Below are positions 25,310-36,100 of a stretch of 64,000 nt of DNA, piece by piece (within the stretch, counting starts at the first letter, position 1; each line of letters begins with the position of its first letter). The position numbers were made by a program, and so were the translations under genes. The notes under the pieces are model-generated. The model was not told the DNA's origin and searched no databases. It was given only the letters and a program-made list of their open reading frames with translations. The stretch is taken from assembly GCF_036323735.1 (NCBI RefSeq), contig NC_086034.1, forward strand, positions 67,184,439-67,248,438, written 5' to 3'. The stretch is from Rattus norvegicus. Lineage: Eukaryota > Chordata > Mammalia > Rodentia > Muridae.

Positions 25310-26455
25310 TCTCTCAATTGAAATATCTCCGGGAAGGAGTGAGAGGGCCACGATACTTAGAAGGTAAATACAGTTTAAGGTTTTGGGAAAGCTGAAATTT
25401 GGAAGGTTCATGATGACCCCAACTGCCTCTTAGAAGCACCAAATACCTACTGGAAGAAGCCAGTAATCCCTGAGGAGATCTAACAGCCTTGAAGAGATCT
25501 CTCTGACCTACTGAGCTGTCTCAAGTTGTTAGAAAGTTCCAGGAAGAATGCCGTTTTCATGAGTCATCATCGCCCATACTAGGATAGGCTTCTTGGTGTG
25601 ACTCCTGATCTTGGGAGTTAACCCTTACCCCAATTCCTGTTGGGAACTCCAATAAAAGTTCAGTGTCTCATCAAGTTGAACTCTGGTAGAACTGTTACTT
25701 TGATCTGCCATAGGTTTTTTTTTTCCTACCATGAGTAGACATGTGTCTTACATCTCCCAAGCAAAAGCTCTCCTACCGTGTGATAAAAGCCCAGCCTCTC
25801 ACAGCCCCAGCAGCCTGAATGTGGGCAGTTGTTCTACTGTGTCAATCAAAAACATGAAGAATTAATAGAGGGGAGTTCATCAATGTGCTGGGAAAACAAA
25901 AAGGGGTTCTATGACCCCAAGTGTGGCACGATTTAAGTAGAGAAGATTTGGGAAAGGATAAAAGATATGAGTGTTTAGGCAGTCCTGGTCAAGGTGTGGT
26001 TATGTTGGTCATTGTTTTAGTTGTAGTTATGGGAAGTGGCCTGTAGAGGTCCTTATTTCTTGATAAGACAATCAGGTTCTCTCCAGGGTGGGTTACTTAT
26101 GCTCTAGGTCTAGGGTGCATGTGGCTTCAGCATTATGGTTAATTATTCTCATTTTGAGAGTAGCCTGGTTTTATAGTTCTGCTATTCTTGGAATCCAAAG
26201 TAATTGCAGTTTTAGGACAATGGCTAGAAATTAGAGTCTAGGACAGAATATACTATGAAGCTGATAGTAAGATATTTCAGCCTCAGCAGGAGCTGTTTTA
26301 GGTTAGGTAGAAAGATACTCCTTGGTGATTACCATGCCCACACAGTGTTAAAGGATAAACAAAATGAAGTCAGAGATGCTAGGTTTTCCTCCTGTTTTTT
26401 CATTATCTGTGGACTCAAATAAAAAAAAAACCAATGCTCCTAAGCAAAAGTACCA
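25310..26455. other. Unique sequence
   Basis: No gene or clear repeat recognised. An A-run lies near 26420. Confidence 0.4.
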
Positions 26456-26461
26456 GGGTTT

Positions 26462-26946
26462 GGTTGCTATAGGAGTCAGGGTTCTATAAAGGAATAGAAC
26501 TGAAGAAAAACTATATATAGAAGGGGGATTAATAGAGTGGTTTATAGGCTAGGGTCTAGCTGATCCAACAATGGCTGTTTACTAATGGAAAACCCAAGAA
26601 TCAAGTATAGATGTTGTGTTGGCAAGGTTGGATGTCTCAGCTGGTCTCAGTAGATGCCGGAATCCTGAACATGTAAGCTCTGATGCCAGTGAAGAAATAG
26701 ACGCATCAGAAAGAGTGAGAGCCAATAGTCAAAGAGCAAAAGCTTCCTCTTCCATGTCCTCTGTATAGGCTGCCAGTAAAAGGCGCAGCTCAGATTAAAG
26801 GTGGACTTTCCCACCTCAACTTATCTGGATTAAAGGTGGATCCTCCCATCATAAATCACTTAATAAAACTAAATCCCTTATAGGAATACCCTGACATTTA
26901 GAGTTTTGCTAATTCCTGATGTCAAGTTGGCAAGAATAGCCATCCC
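26462..26946 (-). mobile_element. ERVL-MaLR-type solo LTR
   Basis: On the plus strand the order is AGTCAGGGTTCTATAAAGGA, CTGATCCAACAATGGCTGTT, AGCAAAAGCTTCCTCTTCCA, CAGATTAAAGGTGGACTTTC and ATGTCAAGTTGGCAAGAATA. Read on the minus strand this is the rodent MT/ORR1 LTR order beginning with a TTGxCAACTTGACA motif. There is no internal retroviral sequence, so it is a solo LTR relic with no coding capacity. Confidence 0.65.
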
Positions 26947-26949
26947 AGT

Positions 26950-28560
26950 TGTAGATACATAATTATGTTCAAATTTTAATTTTTGTTAAACTTTAGTGAC
27001 TATAAAAAGGTGTATGTTTAAGCATGTCTCAATTTTATTACATAATAAGCAAAAAGGTGTCTGAATTGACTGGCCCACCCTCTGTTTATATCCTCCTTGG
27101 CTTTAAGATAAAAGATGAATTGATGTGAAAACCTGTGAATATGAAGAAACAGCTAGTTTCTTTTTCTCAACAAATTAGGAAGGATTTAAGCATGAATATT
27201 AAGTGTTATGGTATTTCTCCAAATTATTTAATTATGTGCATGAAATACTTTGGGAAATATTTAGACCCCTCTTTCCCTGTTTTCCCACAAAAGGATATTT
27301 TCTGTGTCATGGCAAAGCATAGTAGTTACCAAGAAAATTGCCATGGAATGAAGTCACATTGGCATTACCTCCTATGGCCCTGATCAGTTGTGGTGACTGA
27401 CATTTAACCATTTAAACTAGCCTGTGAGGTCCTTTGTCAACAGAAAATGGTGAGGAAAGTTTTCCATGATGTTATCTTTCCATTTTCTTTACAGATGTCC
27501 ACAAACCCTCAAGTGCTATGCTTGGTTGGTATAGCCTGGCCATATCCCTATCTACCAGGGGCTGAAACTTGTCCAAAGTAACTCCGGAATATCACTGATA
27601 GTCAGAAAACCTAAACACCGCTTATTTATTTCACAAACATGATAGTACCCTGGGGTGACAGAAGGCTCTGCAGCTGTTGCCAACAACTGGGAAAGGTATT
27701 CAGGATAGAGCTACATAGAGTGGGTTTTAAAGACATTTTCAGAATACTTTGAGATATTGGAAGATACTGCCCATCTCTTCTTGCCAGGAACAGTTGACGA
27801 GATGCTCAGGGCTGTGGCTATCTCAACCCCAAGATTAAAAATTTGTTCTTTTTCTACAAAAAAGGAGAGGTGTGGCTATCACGGGAGAAAAGGATATATT
27901 ACATTTATCACTGCAGCAGAAGAGGTGCTGATGGGTGGTGAAGGGAGAAGGTTCTGAGCTTTCTGCTGTCTCTTGGTTCCTCCTCGCTAGTCTTCAAATA
28001 CTCATAAGCACAGACCACTTAGGGGAAGCTATTAACCACTCTGTCAGTCTTAAAAGTTATCTTTAGAATGAAATATCTCTTCTTTGTGTGATACTATGTG
28101 TAATTCCAAGATAAAATGCCTTCGTGTTTATGGCTTCATTCCACCAAGTCTGAACCGACATAAATCGATTCATGGGAGACAAATGCAAAGGGCTGAACCT
28201 CTGCAATGAATAATTAGCTAATCATACAATTTTTACAGCTGGAAGTTATCTCATCAAATGTCTTCCTTTTATAGATGTGGATTAAGTCCTTGGCTCTGCT
28301 CTGAGAACAGCCATAAAACTTCTTGGCTGCTTCAAGGAACAATATCAATGACCTCTCATTACCTTCTGCATTAAATGCAAGCCAATGTTGACTGCATAGA
28401 GACCTAATAGAAGCCAGAAGTATTTGGCTTATTATATGCTACTTAAATATGTAAGTATATATTATTTTTAATACTTACATGCTGGTATATATTTTTCAGA
28501 GCCAAATTTGTTACTTTCTGGTTTGGTGTTTTTATGATAGACAGAATATAAAGGTGCTTA
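26950..28560. other. Unique sequence
   Basis: No gene is supported. About 28240-28290 (TTTACAGCTGGAAGTTATCT and following) weakly resembles an old MIR-like element. Confidence 0.4.
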
Positions 28561-28575
28561 AGAGCATCCTTCCAG
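28561..28575 (+). repeat. Left target-site duplication of twin-primed Lx L1
   Basis: AGAGCATCCTTCCAG here matches AGAACATCCTTCCAG at 30877-30891 with one mismatch. The two copies bracket the whole inverted plus direct L1 structure. Confidence 0.88.
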
Positions 28576-30371
28576 GTCTTGGAGCCTCCCCTTGAGCTGG
28601 ATCCCACTTTGGGTCTGTCACTGGACCTTCTTTTCCTCAGGCTTTTCTCCATTTCCATTCCTGAATTTCTTTCAGACAGGAAGAATTATGGGTCAGAGCT
28701 TTGACTGTGGTATAGCAACCCCATACCTTACTTGATGCCCTGTCTTTCTGCTGGAGGTGGGTTCAATAAGTTCCCTCTCCCCACTGTAGGACATTTCATC
28801 TACGGTCCCCCCTGCTTTGAGTCCTGAGAATCTCTGATTCATTCTACAGAGTCCTCCCAACCTCCTACTTCCCAAGGTCACCTGTTTCCATTCTTTCTGC
28901 TGGCCCTGGGGGCTTCAGTCCTTTCCCCCACCCAATACCAGATGATGTTCCCCTCTCCCCACAACCCATCCCCTTTCCTCCGCTGTCCCTCCCTCCCTCT
29001 TTGTGGTTGCTTTCTTCTCCCTCCCAAGTGGGACTGAGGTATCCTCACTTGGGCCCTTCAGCTTGTTGACCTTTTTGAATTCTGTGGCCTGTATCTTGGG
29101 TATTTTGTACTTTTTTTTTTTTGCTAATATCCACTTATTAGTGATAAAATACCATGCATGTCCTTTTGGGTCTGAGTTACCTCACTCAGGATAATATTTT
29201 CTACTTCCATCCATTTGCCAGCAAAACTCAATATGTCCTCATTCTCAATAGCTGAGTAAGTATTCCGTTGTGTCAATGAACCACATTTTCTGTATCCATT
29301 CTTCTGTCATGGGACATCTGGGTTGTTTCCAGCTTCTGGCTATCACAAATAAAGCTGCTATGAACATAGTGGAACAAGGGCCCCTGTGGCATGGTGGGGC
29401 ATCTTTTGGGTATATTCCCAAGAATGGTATTGCTGGGTCTTTAGGTAGATCCATTTCCAGTTTTCTGAGGAACCTCCAAATTGATTTCCAGAGTGCTTAT
29501 ACTAATTTGCAATCCTAACAGCAGTGGAGGAGTGTTCCTCTTTTTTCACATCCAACATGTGTTATCACCTGAGGTTTTAATTGTAGTCATTCTGACTCGT
29601 GTAAGGTGTAATCTCAGGGTTGTTTTGATTTGCATTTCTCTGATCACTAAGGACTTTGAACGTTTGAGATTCCTCTGTTATGAATTCTCTGTTTAGTTCT
29701 ATACCCCATTTTTTGATTGGGTTGTTTGGTTTTTTGGTGGTAAGCTTCTTGAGTTCTTTATACATTTTGGATATTAGCCCTCTATCAGATGTGGGGATAG
29801 TGAAGATTTTTCCAAATATGTAGGTTACTGATTTGTTCTATTGACTATGTCCTTGCCTTACAGAAGAATTCCAGTTTCATGAGGTCCCATTTATCAATTC
29901 TTGGTCTTAGAGCCTGAGCCATTGAAGTTCTGTTTAGGAAATTTTCCCCTGTGCCAATGAGTTCAAGGCTTTTTCCCACTTTCTCTTCTATTAGATGGAG
30001 TGTATCTGGTTTTATGTTGAAGTCCTTGATCCACTTGGAATTGAGCTTTGGACAAGGTGACCAATACAGGTCTATTTTTTGTTTTTCTACATACAGACAG
30101 CCAGTTAGACCAGCACAATTTATTGTAGATACTTTATTTGTCCATTGTATATTTTTGGCTTCTTTGTCAAAGATCAAGTGTATGTAAGTGTGTGGTTTTA
30201 TTTCTGGGACTTCAATTCTATTCCATTAATCAACCTGTCTGTCTCTGTACCAATACCGTGCTATTTTTATCACTATAGCTCTGTAGTAGAGCTTGAGGTC
30301 AGGGATGGTGATTCCCCCAGCCATTCTTTTATTGTTAAGAAATGTTTTTCATAATTCTGGGGGTTTTTTTG
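28576..30371 (-). mobile_element. Lx-type L1, inverted 5' segment
   Basis: Read on the minus strand this runs from ORF2 (equivalent to about residue 853 of the young ORF2) through the C-terminus at about 29160, then into an Lx-type 3' UTR that stops at 28576. The remaining 3' UTR continues, in the opposite orientation, from 30372. Minus-strand frames at 29845-30177, 29577-29765 and 29245-29454 are recognisable ORF2 pieces (for example GVENFLNRT-like and EEWIQKMWF blocks) broken by stops and frameshifts, so it is long dead. Confidence 0.85.
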
Positions 30372-30876
30372 CCTAGACTTGACACCATTACTGAGGCTAT
30401 GGGGAATTCACAAAAAGAGACCTATCATGACAGTCCTCCAAAAGACCCAACAAGCAGCTGAAAGAGTCAGATGCAGATATTTGCATTCAACCAATGAACA
30501 GAAGCTGCTGACCCCTCTGGTTGAATTAGGGAAATGCTTTAGGAAGCTGAGGAGGAGGGCAACCCCGTAGGAGGACCAGCAGTCCCAATTAACCTGGACC
30601 CCTCAGATCTCACAGAAAGTGCATCACCAACCAGGCAGCATAACCAGCTGAGATGAGACCTCCAACAAGTCTGGGTTCAGTCAGAGAAGATACACTTAAC
30701 CTCAAGAGACTGGAGGCCTCAGAACGTTTAGAGACCTGGTGGGGTGGGTGGGGTGGGACAACCTTGTGGAGACATGGGGGGGGGCGGGAAAGAGGTATAA
30801 GATGCATTTGGGGGGGGGCTTGGACCAGGAAGGGAATAAAATCTGGAGTGTAAAAATTAATTAATTAATCCAAAAA
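30372..30876 (+). mobile_element. Lx-type L1, direct 3' UTR segment
   Basis: ACCATTACTGAGGCTATGGG, CCAACAAGCAGCTGAAAGAG and GGGAATAAAATCTGGAGTGT are Lx 3' UTR and 3'-end landmarks, ending in an A/T-rich tail. It takes up the 3' UTR just where the inverted segment left off, which is the signature of twin priming. Confidence 0.88.
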
Positions 30877-30891
30877 AGAACATCCTTCCAG
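30877..30891 (+). repeat. Right target-site duplication of twin-primed Lx L1
   Basis: Partner of 28561-28575; 14 of 15 bases match. Confidence 0.88.
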
Positions 30892-30899
30892 ATAATGCC

Positions 30900-31290
30900 A
30901 CATTCAAAACCCCTTCAGATTTTAAGATGATCCCCATCAATTTTTCTTTTTCAAACCTTGACTAGCATGCTTCATTGTATGTTTTAACTGGTAGGGTGTG
31001 TTTCTGCCTAGACATGAAGATTCACTGATCACATCCAACCCCTGCCTATCTGTCATCACCACAGATAACTTTTCCATCCTCTCATTATCACAATTACACT
31101 TTCAAGTTGCCTTTTTTGCATTCACACATGAAAGAGAACATGTATCCTTCTTCCTGTGCCTGGATTATTTCATTTAATTTCATAGCCTCAGGTTGTATTG
31201 ATTTTTGCTGCAGTGGCAGATTGCTTTCTTTCCAGAGGCCAGTGGCTTTCCCCTGGGTGAAGGTACCACATTTTAAGAATCCCTGGATGG
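30900..31290 (-). mobile_element. Ancient L1 ORF2 remnant, left half
   Basis: CCTGGATTATTTCATTTAAT and AAGGTACCACATTTTAAGAA follow the reverse-complemented ORF2 C-terminus in order. The match continues directly into 38995 once the young L1 is removed: the TACCACATTTT block is followed by the block that in L1 encodes the next upstream ORF2 residues. The young L1 therefore split one older L1. Confidence 0.6.
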
Positions 31291-31814
31291 AGCTCTCTGC
31301 TCCCAGACCCCGTGAGAGAGAGACCCAACCGCCTGGTCAGGTGGGCACTCCTGAGGCTGCAGAGCGGAAGAGACCACCAACACTGCTCACCCCTGCCCAC
31401 ATCCCTGGCCCAAGAGGAAACTGTATAAGGCCTCTGGGTTCCCGTAGGGGAGGGCCCAGGGACGGCAGGACCCCTGCGCCTGAGACACCGCCGGAACCTG
31501 AAGGAAACAGACCAAATAAACAGTTCTCTGCACCCAAAACCCATGGGAGGGAGAGCTAAACCTTCAGAGAGGCAGACAAGCCTGGGAAACCAGAAGAGAC
31601 TGCTCCCTGCACACACATCTCGGACGCCAGAGGAAAAAGCCAAAGACCATCTGGAACCCTGGTGCACTGAAGCTCCCGGAAGGGGCGGCACAGGTCTTCC
31701 TGGTTGCTGCCGCTGCAGAGAGCCCCTGGGCAGCACCCCACGAGCGAACCTGAGCCTCGGGACCACAGGTAAGACCAAATTTTCTGCTGCAAGAAAGCTG
31801 CCTGGTGAACTCAA
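31188..31814 (-). other. Antisense open frame across the L1 5' UTR (208 codons)
   Basis: An ATG-started frame opens 192 nt upstream of the ORF1 start on the opposite strand and runs past the L1 5' end into flanking DNA. The same frame, starting MSSPGSFLAAENLVLP, exists at the same relative place in the other full-length copy (47690-48547). It is Pro/Arg/Ser rich with no domain I recognise. GC-rich DNA leaves few stops by chance, so coding is unproven. Confidence 0.2.
31275..31290 (+). repeat. Left target-site duplication of plus-strand L1
   Basis: AAGAATCCCTGGATGG, 16 bp, is identical to 38979-38994. The bottom-strand nick implied is TTCTT/AAAA, a good L1 endonuclease site. Confidence 0.96.
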
Positions 31815-32005
31815 GACACAGGCCCACAGGAACAGCTGAAGACCTGTAGAGAGGAAAAACTACACGCCCGAAAGCAGAACACTCTGTCCCCATAACTGAC
31901 TGAAAGAGAGGAAAACAGGTCTACAGCACTCCTGACACACAGGCTTATAGGACAGTCTAGCCACTGTCAGAAATAGCAGAACAAAGTAACACTAGAGATA
32001 ATCTG
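31291..32005 (+). promoter_or_regulatory. L1 5' UTR / internal promoter
   Basis: This is 715 bp, GC- and CpG-rich, homologous to 47499-48211 of the minus-strand copy. It retains most of one roughly 608-bp monomer plus the non-monomeric part next to ORF1. In rodent L1s this region drives sense transcription (family knowledge). Confidence 0.85.
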
Positions 32006-33079
32006 ATGGCGAGAGGCAAGCGCAGGAACCCAAGCAACAGAAACCAAGACTACATGGCATCATCAGAGCCCAATTCTCCCACCAAAACAAACATGGAATA
32101 TCCAAACACACCAGAAAAGCAAGATCTAGTTTCAAAATCATATTTGATCATGATGCTGGAGGACTTCAAAAAAGACATGAAAACACTTAGGGAAACACAG
32201 GAAAACATTAATAAACAAGTAGAAGCCTACAGAGAGGAATCGCAAAAATCCCTGAAAGAATTCCAGGAAAACACAATCAAACAGTTGAAGGAATTAAAAA
32301 TGGAAATAGAAGCAATCAAGAAAGAACACATGGAAACAACCCTGGATATAGAAAACCAAAAGAAGAGACAAGGAGCTGTACATACAAGCTTCACCAACAG
32401 AATACAAGAGATGGAAGAGAGAATCTCAGGAGCAGAAGATTCCATAGAAATCATTGACTCAACTGTCAAAGATAATGTAAAGCGGAAAAAGCTACTGGTC
32501 CAAAACATACAGGAAATCCAGGACTCAATGAGAAGATCAAACCTAAGGATAATAGGTATAGAAGAGAGTGAAGACTCCCAGCTCAAAGGACCAGTAAATA
32601 TCTTCAACAAAATCATAGAAGAAAACTTCCCTAACCTAAAAAAAGAGATACCCATAGACATAAAAGAAGCCTACAGAACTCCAAATAGATTGGACCAGAA
32701 AAGAAACACCTCCCGTCACATAATTGTCAAAACACCAAACGCACAAAATAAAGAAAGAATATTAAAAGCAGTAAGGGAAAAAGGTCAAGTAACATATAAA
32801 GGGAGACCTATCAGAATCACACCAGACTTCTCGCCAGAAACTATGAAGGCCAGAAGATCCTGGACTGATGTCATACAGACCCTAAGAGAACACAAATGCC
32901 AGCCCAGGTTACTGTATCCTGCAAAACTCTCAATTAACATAGATGGAGAAACCAAGATATTCCATGACAAAACCAAATTTACACAATATCTTTCTACAAA
33001 TCCAGCACTACAAAGGATAATAAATGGTAAAGTCCAACATAAGGAGGCAAGCTATACCCTAGAAGAAGCAAGAAACTAA
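32006..33079 (+). CDS. ORF1: L1 ORF1p, intact
   Basis: The 357-residue protein is the usual length for a rodent ORF1p. It is the trimeric RNA chaperone that coats L1 RNA in the cytoplasmic ribonucleoprotein and is required for retrotransposition (family knowledge). The sequence shows a basic N-terminus (MARGKRRNPSNRNQD), a Lys/Glu-rich coiled coil at about 50-172, an RRM-like domain at about 177-275 (starting near RSNLRIIGIEE) and a C-terminal domain at about 276-342 (REHKCQPRLLYPAKLS near 294-309). The coiled coil carries one full 22-residue heptad-type unit (QVEAYREESQKSLKEFQENT, 71-90), fewer than in the minus-strand copy. The start is the first ATG after the 5' UTR. No stop or frameshift is present. 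ORF2 follows after 59 bp. Confidence 0.97.
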   Translation: MARGKRRNPSNRNQDYMASSEPNSPTKTNMEYPNTPEKQDLVSKSYLIMMLEDFKKDMKTLRETQENINKQVEAYREESQKSLKEFQENTIKQLKELKMEIEAIKKEHMETTLDIENQKKRQGAVHTSFTNRIQEMEERISGAEDSIEIIDSTVKDNVKRKKLLVQNIQEIQDSMRRSNLRIIGIEESEDSQLKGPVNIFNKIIEENFPNLKKEIPIDIKEAYRTPNRLDQKRNTSRHIIVKTPNAQNKERILKAVREKGQVTYKGRPIRITPDFSPETMKARRSWTDVIQTLREHKCQPRLLYPAKLSINIDGETKIFHDKTKFTQYLSTNPALQRIINGKVQHKEASYTLEEARN

Positions 33080-33138
33080 TCGTCTTGGCAACAAAACAAA
33101 GAGAATGAAAGCACACAAACATAACCTCACATCCAAAT

Positions 33139-36100
33139 ATGAATATAACGGGAAGCAATAATCACTATTCCTTAATATCTCTCAATATCAATGGCCTCAA
33201 CTCCCCAATAAAAAGACATAGATTAACAAACTGGATACGCAACGAGGACCCTGCATTCTGCTGCCTACAGGAAACACACCTCAGAGACAAAGACAGACAC
33301 TACCTCAGAGTGAAAGGCTGGAAAACAACTTTCCAAGCAAATGGTCAGAAGAAGCAAGCTGGAGTAGCCATTCTAATATCAAATAAAATCAATTTCCAAC
33401 TAAAAGTCATCAAAAAAGATAAGGAAGGACACTTCATATTCATCAAAGGAAAAATCCACCAAGATGAACTCTCAATCCTAAATATCTATGCCCCAAATAT
33501 AAGGGCACCTGCATACGTAAATGAAACCTTACTAAAGCTCAAAACACACATTGCACCTCACACAATAATAGTGGGAGATTTCAACACCCCACTCTCATCA
33601 ATGGACAGATCATGGAAACAGAAATTAAACAGTGATGTCGACAGACTAAGAGAAGTCATGAGCCAAATGGACTTAACGGATATTTATAGAACATTCTATC
33701 CTAAAGCAAAAGGATATACCTTCTTCTCAGCTCCTCATGGTACTTTCTCCAAAATTGACCATATAATTGGTCAAAAAATGGGCCTCAACAGGTACAGAAA
33801 GATAGAAATAATCCCATGCGTGCTATCGGACCACCACGGCCTAAAACTGGTCTTCAATAACAATAAGGGAAGAATGCCCACATATACGTGGAAATTGAAC
33901 AATGCTCTACTCAATGATAACCTGGTCAAGGAAGAAATAAAGAAAGAAATTAAAAACTTTTTAGAATTTAATGAAAATGAAGATACAACATACTCAAACT
34001 TATGGGACACAATGAAAGCTGTGCTAAGAGGAAAACTCATAGCGCTGAGTGCCTGCAGAAAGAAACAGGAAAGAGCATATGTCAGCAGCTTGACAGCACA
34101 CCTAAAAGCTCTAGAACAAAAAGAAGCAAATACACCCAGGAGGAGTAGAAGGCAGGAAATAATCAAACTCAGAGCTGAAATCAACCAAGTAGAAACAAAA
34201 AGGACCATAGAAAGAATCAACAGAACCAAAAGTTGGTTCTTTGAGAAAATCAACAAGATAGATAAACCCTTAGCCAGACTAACCAGAGGACACAGAGAGT
34301 GCGTCCAAATTAACAAAATCAGAAATGAAAAGGGAGACATAACTACAGATTCAGAGGAAATTCAAAAAATCATCAGATCTTACTATAAAAACCTATATTC
34401 AACAAAACTTGAAAATCTTCAGGAAATGGACAATTTCCTAGACAGATACCAGGTATCGAAGTTAAATCAGGAACAGATAAACCAGTTAAACAACCCCATA
34501 ACTCCTAAGGAAATAGAAGCAGTCATTAAAGGTCTCCCAACCAAAAAGAGCCCAGGTCCAGACGGGTTTAGTGCAGAATTCTATCAAACCTTCATAGAAG
34601 ACCTCATACCAATATTATCCAAACTATTCCACAAAATTGAAACAGATGGAGCCCTACCGAATTCCTTCTACGAAGCCACAATTACTCTTATACCTAAACC
34701 ACACAAAGACACAACAAAGAAAGAGAACTTCAGACCAATTTCCCTTATGAATATCGACGCAAAAATACTCAATAAAATTCTGGCAAACCGAATTCAAGAG
34801 CACATCAAAACAATCATCCACCATGATCAAGTAGGCTTCATCCCAGGCATGCAGGGATGGTTTAATATACGGAAAACCATCAACGTGATCCATTATATAA
34901 ACAAACTGAAAGAACAGAACCACATGATCATTTCATTAGATGCTGAGAAAGCATTTGACAAAATTCAACACCCCTTCATGATAAAAGTCCTGGAAAGAAT
35001 AGGAATTCAAGGCCCATACCTAAACATAGTAAAAGCCATATACAGCAAACCAGTTGCTAACATTAAACTAAATGGAGAGAAACTTGAAGCAATCCCACTA
35101 AAATCAGGGACTAGACAAGGCTGCCCACTCTCTCCCTACTTATTCAATATAGTTCTTGAAGTTCTAGCCAGAGCAATTAGAGAACAAAAGGAGATCAAGG
35201 GGATACAGATCGGAAAAGAAGAGGTCAAAATATCACTATTTGCAGATGACATGATAGTATATTTAAGTGATCCCAAAAGTTCCACCAGAGAACTACTAAA
35301 GCTGATAAACAACTTCAGCAAAGTGGCTGGGTATAAAATTAACTCAAATAAATCAGTTGCCTTCCTCTATACAAAAGAGAAACAAGCCGAGAAAGAAATT
35401 AGGGAAACGACACCCTTCATAATAGACCCAAATAATATAAAGTACCTCGGTGTGACTTTAACCAAGCAAGTAAAAGATCTGTACAATAAGAACTTCAAGA
35501 CACTGAGGAAAGAAATTGAAGAAGACCTCAGAAGATGGAAAGATCTCCCATGCTCATGGATTGGCAGGATTAATATAGTAAAAATGGCCATTTTACCAAA
35601 AGCAATCTACAGATTCAATGCAATCCCCATCAAAATACCAATCCAATTCTTCAAAGAGTTAGACAGAACAATTTGCAAATTCATCTGGAATAACAAAAAA
35701 CCCAGGATAGCTAAAGCTATCCTCAACAATAAAAGGACTTCAGGGGGAATCACTATCCCTGAACTCAAGCAGTATTACAGAGCAATAGTGATAAAAACTG
35801 CATGGTATTGGTACAGAGACAGACAGATAGACCAATGGAATAGAATTGAAGACCCAGAAATGAACCCACACACCTATGGTCACTTGATTTTTGACAAAGG
35901 AGCCAAAACCATCCAATGGAAAAAAGATAGCATTTTCAACAAATGGTGCTGGTTCAACTGGAGGGCAACATGTAGAAGAATGCAGATCGATCCATGCTTA
36001 TCACCCTGTACAAAGCTTAAGTCCAAGTGGATCAAGGACCTCCACATCAAACCAGACACACTCAAACTAATAGAAGAAAAACTAGGGAAACATCTGGAAC

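Noticed and set aside
31107..31559. 150-codon plus-strand frame crossing the L1 5' boundary
   Set aside because: It joins flanking DNA to the L1 5' UTR by chance and is not conserved as a frame in the other full-length copy.
33771..34340. 189-codon frame on the minus strand inside ORF2, and its mirror at 45049-45618
   Set aside because: It is the reverse-strand shadow of intact ORF2; the hydrophobic product reflects A-rich L1 sense DNA read backwards.
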